Positions 10,401-19,207 of a stretch of 26,791 nt of DNA are shown here, piece after piece. This DNA is from Amoebophrya sp. AT5.2 (Eukaryota; Sar; Dinophyceae; Syndiniales; Amoebophryaceae), in assembly GCA_005223375.1 (NCBI GenBank), contig RXOD01004178.1, positions 1 through 26,791 of the forward strand, in the 5' to 3' direction. The notes under the pieces were generated by a model, which saw nothing but the letters and a program-made list of their open reading frames with translations, ran no database searches and had not been told where the DNA came from. Positions within the stretch are counted from its first letter, which is position 1; each line of letters begins with the position of its first letter. Made by a program: the position numbers and the translations under genes.

Positions 10401-13015
10401 TACTCATCCGCGAGTCGTTCCAGCTGGGAATCCAACTGGTCTCCCTGCGGCCGGTGCGAAGCCTCAAATTGCCGCCATAGTTCGTTCGTTTCGTACGTTC
10501 GCGTCGACATCGTGCGCTTTAACGGCCGTTGCTGCATCTTGTGGCGCTCGAATTCGTTACTTTCCTCGTCGGGTGAGAGAGCCGCGTAAAAATGCGTGAA
10601 GTCCCCCATGGCGTCGAGCACAGCGTCAACTGCGGCGGTGGAGGTGTTTTGTCGCGTGTGCGGCACAACTCCGGCAGCTTCCTCTGCTGTTGTTCCGCCC
10701 GCTTTTCTCGTCCCGTTTTTCTTTTTCGCAGCAGCTTTCTTGTTTTTCTTCGGTGTGTCCTCGCCGCTCAATGGCACTGGGCTCTTGTGCCCCGGCCTCG
10801 TGCTTCCCCTGGGGCTACCCGATTTCTTCGAGCCGCTTCGCTTTCGCTTCTCCTTTTTGTTTTTCCCGCCAGGGCTACTAGCGGCTGCCGCACCGAGAAC
10901 GGCTTTCAGCATATTGTCGCGCTTCGATGCCTGCGATGATTGGCTGCCGATCCCCTTCGGCGAAGTACCAGAAGCGTCCTCGCCCGTTGTGCTGCTTTTC
11001 ATCCGGGACACGACATTGGAGCCCCTTTTTGGCACATGGGGGGATCTTTTGGTCCCACGACGCGGCGGTGACACCAGGATTTGGTCGAAGCGCGCCGATT
11101 TTTTCACCCCCGGATTCTGCTTCGCGGTGGTCGCGGCGACGTTTTCCTCGACGTATTTCTGCTGCACTGTATTTCTGTCCCCGTCGTAGTCCGTCGCGGC
11201 CTCAGGCGCAGCGCTGTAACGTTCGTACCCAGCCTTCATCCGGCCGTCTCTCCCGCGCCGACGCACAACCGCACCTCCCGGCGGCTTGCGGCGTGCGCAC
11301 TGCAGCGGAAGATAGTCCATCAGCGATGCCGTTCCTGTTGTTTCTCGGAGCCGCGCATCCACGTCGTAGTCGGCTTCGTCATCGGCGTCCTTCGGTTCGG
11401 AAATAACGGTCTGAAACCGAGGTGGGTCTTCGCCTCCGACAGCATCCAGCTCTTGATCTTGCACCGCCGTGAGGAACCGGGCGCCCTCTTCATCTCCTGC
11501 GTCGAAGCTGAGCCTCCTGCTCACGCCGGGTGCAGGCGAAGCGCCTTGTCGCCCCTTGTTGGCTCCAAGTTCCACTCCGGCCATGATTGTGTTACGATTG
11601 ATGTCCACGATGTCGAAAGCAGCGCTGTTTGGGAAAGTTCTTCGTCCCATCGCGCTTGTCCTGTCCGCTTTCGTTCCCCCGGCGAAAAAATCTCCGAGGC
11701 CGAGCGCGTCCACGACGCTGTCGTGCATCGAGGGCCCTCCAGGACCTCCAGAAGTAGACTCGTAGTCATTCAACGAGTTCCTGAAATCGTCGTCAAAGCC
11801 AGCGGCAGTTCCCAACTGTCCTGCTGCTCTTTCTGCAGCGCTCATCGGGGCCGTGGTCGGAGGAAATAAGTGGAGAGGAGGCTCGTCGTCCTCCGTGGAG
11901 TCTCCGTTCCAACCAGCACCAACCACCATGTTGTCCGGCAGTCCCCACGAATCCATCTGCCTCATTGGCTGTTGTTGTAGCAATTCAGGTGGTGGCACAG
12001 CGGCGTCGAGACTCTGCAACACCCTAGCTGCGGACGACAGTGGCGGGGCACGCTGCTCGCTCTCGCTGGTGCCGGGTCCTGCCCCAGCTGGTGCGAGCGA
12101 CGCCAGCCCTCGAGGGTTTCGCTCAGCCGTTTTGTGTGCGGAACGTGGCGTGTACAAAAACGAGACGTCTCCAAATTTTCCGCCACCTGCCGACATCGAC
12201 GCTACCGAATCCTTGCTCCCTCCAGAACCGGGGCCGGCGATGTCTCTGTCGGAGGTCGTCTTCGCTCTAGCCATGCCCATGGCCGCGCTACCACGAGCGC
12301 TTTCTTGGTTGCGACGTTTTCGCGTACTGTCGTATTCGAACCGATAAAAGCGCGTGGGAGCCCGACCTGGGGCTCGGAAGTCTGGGGGCCCGTCGGATGA
12401 CTCGCGCGCCGAGCCTTCTGCTCTTCCGCGGGCTCTCGACGCCAAATCAGTCGGCGTGGTGTAGTCACCTTCTTCGTCCGCCGACCACTCCGTGAGTACG
12501 TCGCCGGGGGAGCTGCTCGTCCGCTTTCGGCCTTCTTGTTCTTCGACCGGTTGTACTGAGGAGCCAGAGGCGCGGGAGCGTCGCCGGGTGTCGATCTTGC
12601 TGAGCGACTCCCGGCGCTCGCGCAACGCATTTGCGTAGTACTCTCGCTCCGTCTGGTGGAAGGATTTCTTCTTTGCCGGTTTGAAGTACCGCTTCTTCGT
12701 CTTCCCGCCCGTACTCACCGACGCCCGTGAAGAGCTCGATATTCGCTGCTGCGTGGGGGTGTATATGTATTCCTCCCCACCGGAGGACGTGGAAGTAGTA
12801 CAGATCTCGTTCTTGGAGTTCCGCCTCTGGTTTGAGGAGGAGAGGCCAGTCATTCCCCCGCCGGCCGCCCGAGTACCGGCGGACGAAATGCGTCGCTTGG
12901 GGTGGGAAGCAACGATGTTGGTATCGCCCGGCAGGGGATAAAAATACCGGTCAAGGGGTCCGGCACCGCGCTCCACATGGCTGCCGAAAGCCATCCTGGG
13001 GCGAGCCGCAGCCAT
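7404..13015 (-). CDS. Very large protein with two predicted membrane spans, unknown function
   Basis: Exon 1 is 13015-7786 (1743 codons plus 1 nt; ATG at 13015, A at -3 and G at +4). Exon 2 is 7594-7404 (2 nt plus 62 codons and stop), giving about 1806 residues. Residues 1-1000 are disordered, rich in Ser, Arg, Gly and Lys, with basic clusters (KKNKKAAAKKKNG). Two hydrophobic segments fit membrane helices: about 1010-1030 (LLNLISLGACVTVLVSS) and about 1527-1552 (LGRLLLLLSVGFAFATVL). About 500 residues lie between them. With two spans, the long N-terminus and the ~250-residue C-terminus would face the same side. After the second span come a Gln run, a Ser run and an acidic stretch (DTDSDEDLDE). 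The terminal exon ends FFCCS, a possible palmitoylation site. No family was recognised; a membrane tether is one possibility. Exon 1 alone would stop at 7772. Confidence 0.8.
7595..7785 (-). other. Predicted phase-1 intron (GTATTT...ATCAACAG), 191 bp
   Basis: The donor GTATTT follows the codons for DEDLDE, three codons before the stop at 7772. The acceptor ATCAACAG continues 62 open codons in the matching phase, the split codon reading GGC. The intron is AT-richer than both exons. A 6-bp-arm hairpin (TGTTGA/TCAACA, 4-nt loop, 7596-7611) overlaps the acceptor. Confidence 0.72.
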
Positions 13016-13108
13016 TGTGAACGAAGTTCACGAGGGTTAGGGTAACGGTACTAACGCTAAAGGGTTTCCCTATCCCTTCTAGCGGTAGCTCGTTGAAGTA
13101 AGCCTAAG

Positions 13109-13134
13109 TGCACGTGAACGTGCAGGTGAACTTG
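13109..13134. repeat. Tandem 12-mers that are themselves palindromes
   Basis: CACGTGAACGTG (13111-13122) is followed directly by CAGGTGAACTTG (13123-13134). The units match at 10 of 12 positions and each is a near-palindrome around GA. The first forms a perfect 7-bp-arm hairpin (TGCACGT, GA, ACGTGCA) at 13109-13124. It sits about 100 bp upstream of the start codon at 13015, so a protein-binding role is possible but unsupported. Confidence 0.7.
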
Positions 13135-13395
13135 GTTGGAGGCTACTTTCCCAATGCGAATCCCGGTGGTGCGACACGAAACAGATGAATTAGTTTCGCT
13201 GTACTTACGTAGTGGAGGCTAGTGAAAGCGAAACTGTAACTGTTGCCTTGTTGGTGAAAAATCAAGAAATAGAAAACGTTGATTACATTTACAATGAATT
13301 CAAGATTGAAATAACTGGGAGGATAGAAATAAAATCGCTGGGTGCCGTTGAAGATATTGGATTTGGGTTCTTTCGGTTTGATTGTGTGTGTGATA

Positions 13396-13433
13396 CTGAA
13401 ACCGCCGGACGCAACTGAAACCGTCGGACGCGA
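13396..13433. repeat. Two tandem 19-bp repeats
   Basis: The unit starts CTGAAACCG and ends CGGACGC plus two purines. Copies are at 13396-13414 and 13415-13433 and differ at two positions. It is noncoding and lies between two genes. Confidence 0.8.
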
Positions 13434-13965
13434 ACGAATCACGGAAAAGGAAACTTCGTTTTCGCGCCGATAGTACAAAAACAAACATGTTGGTACGGAC
13501 ACCATGAAAGAGCTTCGCGCTCACCTTGCACGGATCACAAGGAGCAAGTACGAGAGACGGAATTTAGAGCCTGGAGCCGAGGTCTCGACAGCGAAGACAT
13601 GCAGGTTCCGCAGGCACATCGACGGAGAGAAGGGCGGAGAATTCGAGTACAAAAAGTGACAACAACGACGCTGCATGCACGGACATACACAGAGATCGAC
13701 GAGCAGCAGCGCGGATGAATCGCTACCGGAGGGGTAGGCGAGAACGTAAAACAAAGTTGAAGATAAAGAAGTGAATACGAGGTAAGCACTTACATTGGAA
13801 TCGAGGCGCTCCTTTTTGTCAGACAGGCACAGGTAGCTAGCGCCTCTAGCTGATAATTATGATTTCGCGTCATAGCTCGTCGAGCTGGTTCCTGATTTCA
13901 TATCAAAAAAATTGCAAATTCGCGTTCGCTTTGAGCTGAACTCGTGTCCGGCAAACCTAAGGCCG

Positions 13966-14871
13966 TCACTTCGCTCTTTTCATCGAAAACTTGTATTGCA
14001 CGATTTTGCCGTTCCTGTCCTTCACCGGAAGTTTTTTTCCTTTTGCTTGCGCGCTCTTGCGGTTCTCCATCGCTGAAAACACTGTCTGCAGCTTCCCTGC
14101 TCGGTTGGTGTAGTGCAACAATTCTCGGTACCCCTCGTGGCGCAAGCGTCCCAGCTCTCCCGCGTTCGACTTCGGAACTTTCGCCGTGCTGGTCGTGGCC
14201 TCTGTGGCGTTGTCGCCTGATGATGGCTTCTTCTCCACCTCGGCCGCGGCCTTCTTTGCCTTTATTGAAGCTGAAGTTTTCGCCAGCTTCTTCAGATCGA
14301 CCGGTCGGTCTTCGTCATCCGAATCGTCGTCCGAATCGTTGAAAACAGCACCCTTCCGGTTCGGGACCTCCAACCCAATCAGATGCAAGTTCTCCGACCG
14401 CTTCTTGATTTGTTTTTTGTCAAGCTGCAGTCGTGTCGATACGTACTGCAAATCCGTTGACTCTGCCAACAACTTCTCCTCCTTCGACAGGTGGTCGAAG
14501 TGCAGAGATCGCACCTGTTCCTCTTTCGACAGCTTCTTCGCCGCCTTGCCTTTGTTTACCGTACTTTCGTGCACGAGAAACTTCTCGATATTTCGCCCGT
14601 TCCCCACCAGGGCAGCCTTCGACTTCAACTTGCGGAACTTGCCGTCCTCGCCCTGCTTAGACCGAAGCATCTTGTGGCTGAACTCGTCGGGATTCCGCGA
14701 CCGCACCTTTTCCTGGAGGCTGGCGACATAGTCGCGCTTCTTGTGGTAGTCACGGGCGCGCTGCAGATAGTCCTTCTTTTTCTCAAGAAGCCCGAGACGC
14801 TTGCGTGCGGCCGGCTGGTGGCGCTCGAGATGCGTGCGCCGCTTCACGACATTGCGGAGATTCGACGACAT
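13966..14871 (-). CDS. UTP11: U3 snoRNA-associated protein 11 homolog (SSU processome)
   Basis: This encodes a 301-residue protein of the UTP11 family, a nucleolar component of the small-subunit processome needed for 18S pre-rRNA processing with U3 snoRNP. The family-specific N-terminus is clear: [20 protein letters not shown], then [19 protein letters not shown] and [11 protein letters not shown]. The middle is charged, with an acidic Ser/Asp stretch ([13 protein letters not shown]) that human UTP11 (about 253 residues) lacks. The C-terminus ([19 protein letters not shown], then basic residues) matches the conserved basic family tail. I chose the ATG at 14871 because the conserved N-terminus starts there and the context is AAAATG; the frame is open 12 codons further but without an ATG. 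There is no intron. Confidence 0.95.
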   Translation of the reverse strand: MSSNLRNVVKRRTHLERHQPAARKRLGLLEKKKDYLQRARDYHKKRDYVASLQEKVRSRNPDEFSHKMLRSKQGEDGKFRKLKSKAALVGNGRNIEKFLVHESTVNKGKAAKKLSKEEQVRSLHFDHLSKEEKLLAESTDLQYVSTRLQLDKKQIKKRSENLHLIGLEVPNRKGAVFNDSDDDSDDEDRPVDLKKLAKTSASIKAKKAAAEVEKKPSSGDNATEATTSTAKVPKSNAGELGRLRHEGYRELLHYTNRAGKLQTVFSAMENRKSAQAKGKKLPVKDRNGKIVQYKFSMKRAK

Positions 14872-15159
14872 TTTGCGTGGTAGTTGATGTGGATGTCTGT
14901 GCACCACCGGCGTAGTACTTATACAAATTCGAGTGCGAGGCGTAGTGCCTAGTTAGCTGTCAACACGGTTACTTTAGCCGAAGCCGCCTGTGTTGCTCAC
15001 AAGATGAAAGGAGAGTAACGTCACAACAGATGGTGGGTTTCTTTACCGGATCTCGGTGTGCCTCTGGTAATTTCTTTTAATTGATTCTAATTACGAATTG
15101 CCGGTGGATCATTATCTTTTTTTACGCGTATCTTGGAACGAAGATCAGCCTTGATGTTT

Positions 15160-15190
15160 TCACGATTGGTTGACGGGCTCACGATTGGTT
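15160..15190. repeat. Direct repeat TCACGATTGGTT (two copies)
   Basis: Perfect 12-bp copies at 15160-15171 and 15179-15190, seven bases apart, roughly 300 bp upstream of the UTP11 start codon. Nothing shows what they do. Confidence 0.8.
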
Positions 15191-15196
15191 CTGATC

Positions 15197-15216
15197 ATTC
15201 AGATTCATTCAGATTC
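15197..15216. repeat. Tandem 10-bp repeat ATTCAGATTC
   Basis: Two perfect adjoining copies, with a partial third (ATTCAG-like) continuing to about 15218. It lies just after the 12-bp direct repeat in the same intergenic region. Confidence 0.8.
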
Positions 15217-15500
15217 AGACTTGTTTGATTTAGATCATCACGAGTCGCGGACATCGGGAGTAAACTTTTGGCTCTCGTTTTGGCTTGTCGTTGATGTCGC
15301 CCAGCCTGTTCTTGTCTTGCATTCACATTCAGCGCTCTTTTCATCCTGCTCAACATCATGAAAATTGCCGATGGTATGTGATGGTCTGACGTAATGAGTC
15401 TCTGTTGTATCGACATCGTTTATCGTTTATTGTGTTTTGCCACGTCGTGAAATTTTTTTTTTTCGGAGCCGACTGCGACTCTCCTCGAGTCACAGATTTA

Positions 15501-17997
15501 TCATTTCTTGAAATTGATCGAGTAGCCGCCTCCATCCTGCTGCTGGACCTGGAAATTGTCCATGGACATACCGAATTTTCCAAGCACAGTGTTGCCGAGG
15601 TCCTTCAGTTTGCCCATCATCTCATCCTTTACTTTCTCGAACTGCGCCTCGCTCTTCGTCTTCAGGTACGCCTGCTTCTTGATCAGATTCGAGTACCTGA
15701 AATAACAAGTAGAGTAGACGACGTAAGTAGAGTGTTGTTGATACGCGCCGACTTTTTCGTCGTCGTCCTCAGAGGACGACGACGAAAAAAGAATGCGCCT
15801 TCTCCTGTACAAAACTTCGGCTGCACCTAGCTCCAGCCCCACGGACTGTAGTTGATACGAAAAACAATCACGGGCGCAGGCCGTACATGTAAACCGTTGC
15901 CGTTGGTATAAAAGTACTCCGCCGTCCTAGTCCGGCCGTCCACGCCCTTCTCTGGCGTGAGCTCGAGCAGCTTCTTGCAGTCCTCCAGCGCCTCACTGTA
16001 CTTCCCCCTGCGCTCGCTCGCGGTGCACCTGCGCTGCCACGCGCGAGTGTACTCTGGGTCGTACTCAATGGCATCCGTGCAGTCGTGCACTGCCGGCTCA
16101 AGCTCATTCAAGCTCAAGTAGCACGCCGCCCGGTTCGCGTAGTAGATCGCGAGTTGCTTGCCATCGGCCGACCCCGGTTCGGCGGTCGGATCAGAGAAAG
16201 AAATCGCATCCGAGTAGCACTCCACTGCCAGCGCAAACTCGCCTTGCTTGAAGTGCACGTTGCCCTGCTCCTTGCATTCGGACGCCTTGCCAGCGTCATA
16301 CATGTCGCAGTCGTTAGCGTCGTCGCCGTTTTTCGGGTTTCGTTTGTTTTCGAAGTCGCCGGTGGCCCCAGATTGCTTGTTTGTTGTGCTTGCTTTCGAG
16401 GAGGAACTCTTGGGAGGAGGATCCTCGTCGGTGTCGGTGTCGGAGCCGGCCTGTTGAGTGAGCGTGTATAGTTGTTCTGCTTCTCATGCCCCACCTGGGG
16501 GTCCGTATAGTAGATTGATACCATCCATACGGTTGGAATGCCTCGAATTCCAAGACCGGACGCGGACGCCTCCGGAATGATAAAATGCATTTCATCCAGT
16601 TTGTTTCACTATCTGTTCTATGTACTTACCTCTTCGTCGATCCCGCCTCCATCTATCGAGCCCACGTTTTCGCTTTTCTGGACGGTGAAATCGTCGCCGA
16701 CAAAGTAGCCATCCTGTCCGTCGAGCGCGTCGGCAGAAACGAGGTCTTCCTTCGACAGCACCTCCATCGAGGACGCGGAGCCGGCGCTCAAACTTGACCC
16801 AGCAGAGAGACTCGTTGGCAGCTTCGCCTTCGGAGTTTCCTCCGGTTCGGATTCGCTGGGACGATGCAAGCCACCCTTGGCGCCCGCCCCGGCGAGCGAT
16901 GTGCTCGACTTGCTGTCGTTACACTCCTTGTTTTTCTCCTCATCTGCCGCGCAGCACGATGCAGACGTTGAAGCCCCTGCGCTTCCTTCCTCTTTCGGAT
17001 TTTTGCCTTCCCTCCTGGCGCTTGCGCTTGTTGCTCCCGCTACAGAAGAAGTGCAGCCGGCGCCACCGTGCAGTTTTGACGAGGACGACGCCGCTGCAAC
17101 AGCCGCTTTCTTTCTTGCGGGAGCGTTGTAGCGCGGTGGCGGTTCGAAGCTCGTTTCATCCACATCAGTTTTTCGCATCATCACCTTCACCTTCGGTCGG
17201 TTCCGTCCGCAAGGGTCCGCTTCGTCCTCCAGGTAAGGATTTTCTTGCTCCGACGTTGGTGTGTGGGCCGCGACCAACTCAAAGGATTCCTCGGAATCTG
17301 AAGGCACGCGATCTACTTGCTCAAAAGGGAGCGGCTCGTTTTTGTTCTGACGAGGAAGAGGAACCTTCTCCCCATCAGAAGACATATCTGTGTCGGAATT
17401 TGCGCCGTCCTTGTTCAGGTGCTCATCATTATGGCGCTCTGGGAGCATGCCTTTTTCTGTAAGAACCGGGGGAGCGCGCCTTGCCGATCCCGATCCCGAC
17501 GTAGATGAAGCGCAAGTACTACTCGAAGAGGAGCCCCAGGAGGCAACTGCGTCTTCTTGCACCTGCTCGTCTGTGGACGTCGAAATGAACGTGTTTTTCA
17601 CTTCTTCGCCGCCCGAAATGACGTCTTCCTCTTCTTCGCCGCGGCCGTTGCTGCTTCTCTTGAGGCGTAAGCCTGGTTTCGATGAGGTCCTCTTTGTAGT
17701 GGCTGCAGAGGCAGAGGATGTTGTCTTCCCATCGTCCCTTCCCTGCCGGGAAGATGCTGAGAGCGATTGCCCAAAAGTCGTCAGCTCCTTAAGGAGTCCG
17801 ACACTCCAAGCGACCGCTAAGGTGAGGAGAATCGGCAACAGATGGTCTACGCAGAGGAAGCGCGCGCCAAGAAACACTGCCAACGGCCACGCTAGCTTCT
17901 GCAAGGTTGAGAAGGCATCACGATCACCAGATGTAGGGGACGACATTTTCGTAGTCACTGGAGGACTAGCGGCGGCAGCCGACGTCGACGAGGACAT
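15501..17997 (-). CDS. TTC1: TTC1-like TPR co-chaperone adaptor with long N-terminal extension
   Basis: Exons: 17997-16630, 16450-15918 and 15696-15501, about 698 residues in total. Residues about 508-625 form three TPR units with the carboxylate-clamp pattern that binds EEVD tails of HSP70/HSP90: Lys and Asn in [11 protein letters not shown], Asn in YYANRAACY, and two basic residues in RAWQRRC. The C-terminus ([20 protein letters not shown], then DNFQ and [10 protein letters not shown]) is diagnostic of TTC1 rather than a generic TPR protein. Human TTC1 is about 292 residues; here roughly 430 extra residues precede the family region. They include a hydrophobic hairpin-like stretch at about 33-68 ([34 protein letters not shown]) and then a Ser/Asp/Glu-rich disordered part. 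The ATG at 17997 is the first in frame. The second splice donor is the least certain part. Confidence 0.88.
15697..15917 (-). other. Predicted phase-2 intron (GTACTT...TATTTCAG), 221 bp, with long perfect hairpin
   Basis: The acceptor TATTTCAG, just before the TTC1 C-terminal exon, is clear. The donor GTACTT at 15917 is the only GT in the exon-2 frame downstream of the TPRs that matches phase 2; the split codon is GAG. The downstream exon begins GTACT, the same as the intron start, so a five-base direct repeat sits at the two boundaries. The intron holds a perfect 18-bp-arm hairpin (15753-15789) and a direct repeat AAGTAGAGT at 15707-15715 and 15725-15733. Confidence 0.65.
15753..15789. repeat. 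Perfect inverted repeat, 18-bp arms, single-base centre (intronic)
   Basis: The left arm TTTTTCGTCGTCGTCCTC (15753-15770) is exactly complementary to the right arm (15772-15789), with one base between. It lies in the middle of the second intron of the TTC1-like gene. In the transcript it would form a near-blunt hairpin. Confidence 0.95.
16451..16629 (-). other. Predicted phase-0 intron (GTAAGT...CTCAACAG), 179 bp
   Basis: The donor GAAGAG/GTAAGT has the best 5' splice consensus in the window, four codons before the stop at 16618. The acceptor CTCAACAG opens 49 acidic/Ser-rich codons in frame with the TPR domain. The interior is a run of hairpins, described separately. Confidence 0.85.
16489..16596. 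repeat. Chain of five consecutive short inverted repeats (intronic)
   Basis: On the plus strand: CCCC/GGGG (16489-16500); CCGTAT/ATACGG (16503-16532); TTGGAAT/ATTCCAA (16533-16553, 7-nt loop); CCGGA/TCCGG (16556-16575); GATAAAATGCATTTCATC (16579-16596). The last is an 18-bp palindrome with one non-matching pair, which becomes G-U in the minus-strand RNA. They adjoin or are separated by only two or three bases and fill most of the first TTC1-like intron. Confidence 0.85.
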
Positions 17998-18010
17998 GTT
18001 GCAGCAAAGA

Positions 18011-18074
18011 CTGATAAGCAATGCCAATGGGGTGTACGTAGGAGCAGTAAACACATTCACGACACACGACTTAC
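18011..18074 (-). other. Possible 5'-UTR intron of the TTC1-like gene
   Basis: A GTAAGT donor (18074-18069) and a CTTATCAG acceptor (ending at 18011) lie just upstream of the chosen ATG at 17997. Splicing would bring the ATG to within a few bases of the junction. It is supported only by site consensus. An alternative for the acceptor is use in spliced-leader trans-splicing, if this lineage does that. Confidence 0.25.
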
Positions 18075-18806
18075 ATTTTTAAGTAACAAGGCCTTATAAC
18101 TTGTGGTTGTGTCTACTTATTCATCAACCATTAAGAATCATGTCAGAAGTCCGGACATGGTGGTCAGGGTCACGCTCACGCCTGTCTATGTATGAGATCC
18201 TCCACCTAGTCCGAGTCCGGCGTCCCTTGCCTTAGCCTGATCCTCAAGAACAATGTTGCTTGCACGACAGAAATAGTACTTTCCGTTCTTGAAACGAAAT
18301 CGAGATCCGATCGAGAACGACAACGAGATCGATTTTGTGGAAGTTGTAACTGTAAGTTTTCCGCGGCGCTTTGGTAAATTCAATTTCAAATTCAATGCGG
18401 AGCTGAGCACCAGGATGAACTGACCTTCTTGACTGTGAGCTGTACCTTTGGCGATTCGCGTCGAAGAATCAGGAATCAGAATCAATGATCGAGGTCGGGG
18501 CATACACTCTGACAGCCGGAGCCGCCGGATCGATAGGGATAGGTGGAACGGGACTGCCCGGCCACCGGAAACACCAGACCTGATCTTCCTGATCAGATCC
18601 TGATGTGCTTCGCCCGATCGTCTTCCACAGCGGCGGTGTCCGAACTCAGAAGAAAAATCGACTCGCTATTGTACCTGTTGCTCTGCGGCTCGAAGATTCT
18701 CAACATGTTTGTAGTGGATTTTGAATTAGCATGTTAATTATGGTGCCGCGTGTGCGATCAGGTGTTAATAGCCCTCGCATGCGCATAGTGTACAGTTAGT
18801 TTGTAT

Positions 18807-18902
18807 AGGGCGGTCAAGGTCATTCTCGATCTAGGATTTGCAGCGAGGATCAAGACGCTTCCATCCGCCACTTCATCCATGTTTGTACCGTTAGACCGCC
18901 CT
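18807..18902. repeat. Inverted repeat AGGGCGGTC ... GACCGCCCT enclosing 78 bp
   Basis: Perfect 9-bp arms at 18807-18815 and 18894-18902 bound a 96-bp segment in intergenic DNA. The size and terminal pairing fit either a small structured RNA or a miniature mobile-element remnant. I could not recognise the internal sequence as any known RNA. Confidence 0.6.
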
Positions 18903-19207
18903 GACGCAGGCATTTATTAGCACTCGGTCTGTAGCGAATTACGGGGTCCGACCTATCAATCTAAGTAAAAACTTCGAGCGTGTCCGAAGGCGAAGCATGT
19001 TGCGCATACTAGTAGTGTGATTAAGCTGTGACAAATACAACATAGTCTTTGCCGGGTTGTAAAGGGGTCGTGCTTTATACAACTACAACAGTAGAAGTTT
19101 AATTGAGAAAAGATCTTCATGATAGCTCCGTTGTTTGAGCGACAGGTCCGCCTGCTTGGAGAAGAGCGTCCTCCGCCTAAGCATCAATTCGTTTTTAAGT
19201 TTTCTCC

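Larger units (their letters stand above)
13016..13965. other. Intergenic region between UTP11 and the membrane protein gene
   Basis: About 950 bp downstream of UTP11 and upstream of the gene starting at 13015. No convincing gene is present. Minus-strand open frames at 13505-13143 and 13754-13521 look random. It holds repeats (listed separately) and an 8-bp inverted repeat GAGGCGCT/AGCGCCTC at 13803-13810 and 13839-13846. Confidence 0.6.
14872..15500. other. Intergenic region between TTC1-like gene and UTP11
   Basis: About 630 bp forming the 3' flank of the TTC1-like gene and the 5' flank of UTP11. It is AT-rich and no coding sequence or structured RNA is evident. It contains two short direct repeats, listed separately, and an A/T homopolymer run near 15451-15463 (minus-strand A run just beyond the TTC1-like stop). 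Confidence 0.6.
17998..19207. other. Intergenic region upstream of the TTC1-like gene
   Basis: About 1.2 kb between two genes, AT-richer than the coding DNA. No coding sequence is convincing; a 105-codon minus-strand frame at 18503-18186 looks random. It has a short inverted repeat CTGATC/GATCAG near 18580-18596 and the spaced 9-bp inverted repeat listed separately. I see no tRNA. Confidence 0.6.

Noticed and set aside
13034..13046. GGGTTAGGGTAAC resembling an interstitial telomere repeat
   Set aside because: Only one full TTAGGG unit is present, with no tandem array, so chance is the simpler explanation.
13143..13754. Minus-strand frames of 120 and 77-84 codons downstream of UTP11
   Set aside because: AT-rich, no motif, unlike the composition of the genes here, and no sensible splice partner.
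18186..18503. Minus-strand 105-codon frame upstream of the TTC1-like gene
   Set aside because: Composition follows repeated GATC/AAATTC words in noncoding DNA and no family features are visible.
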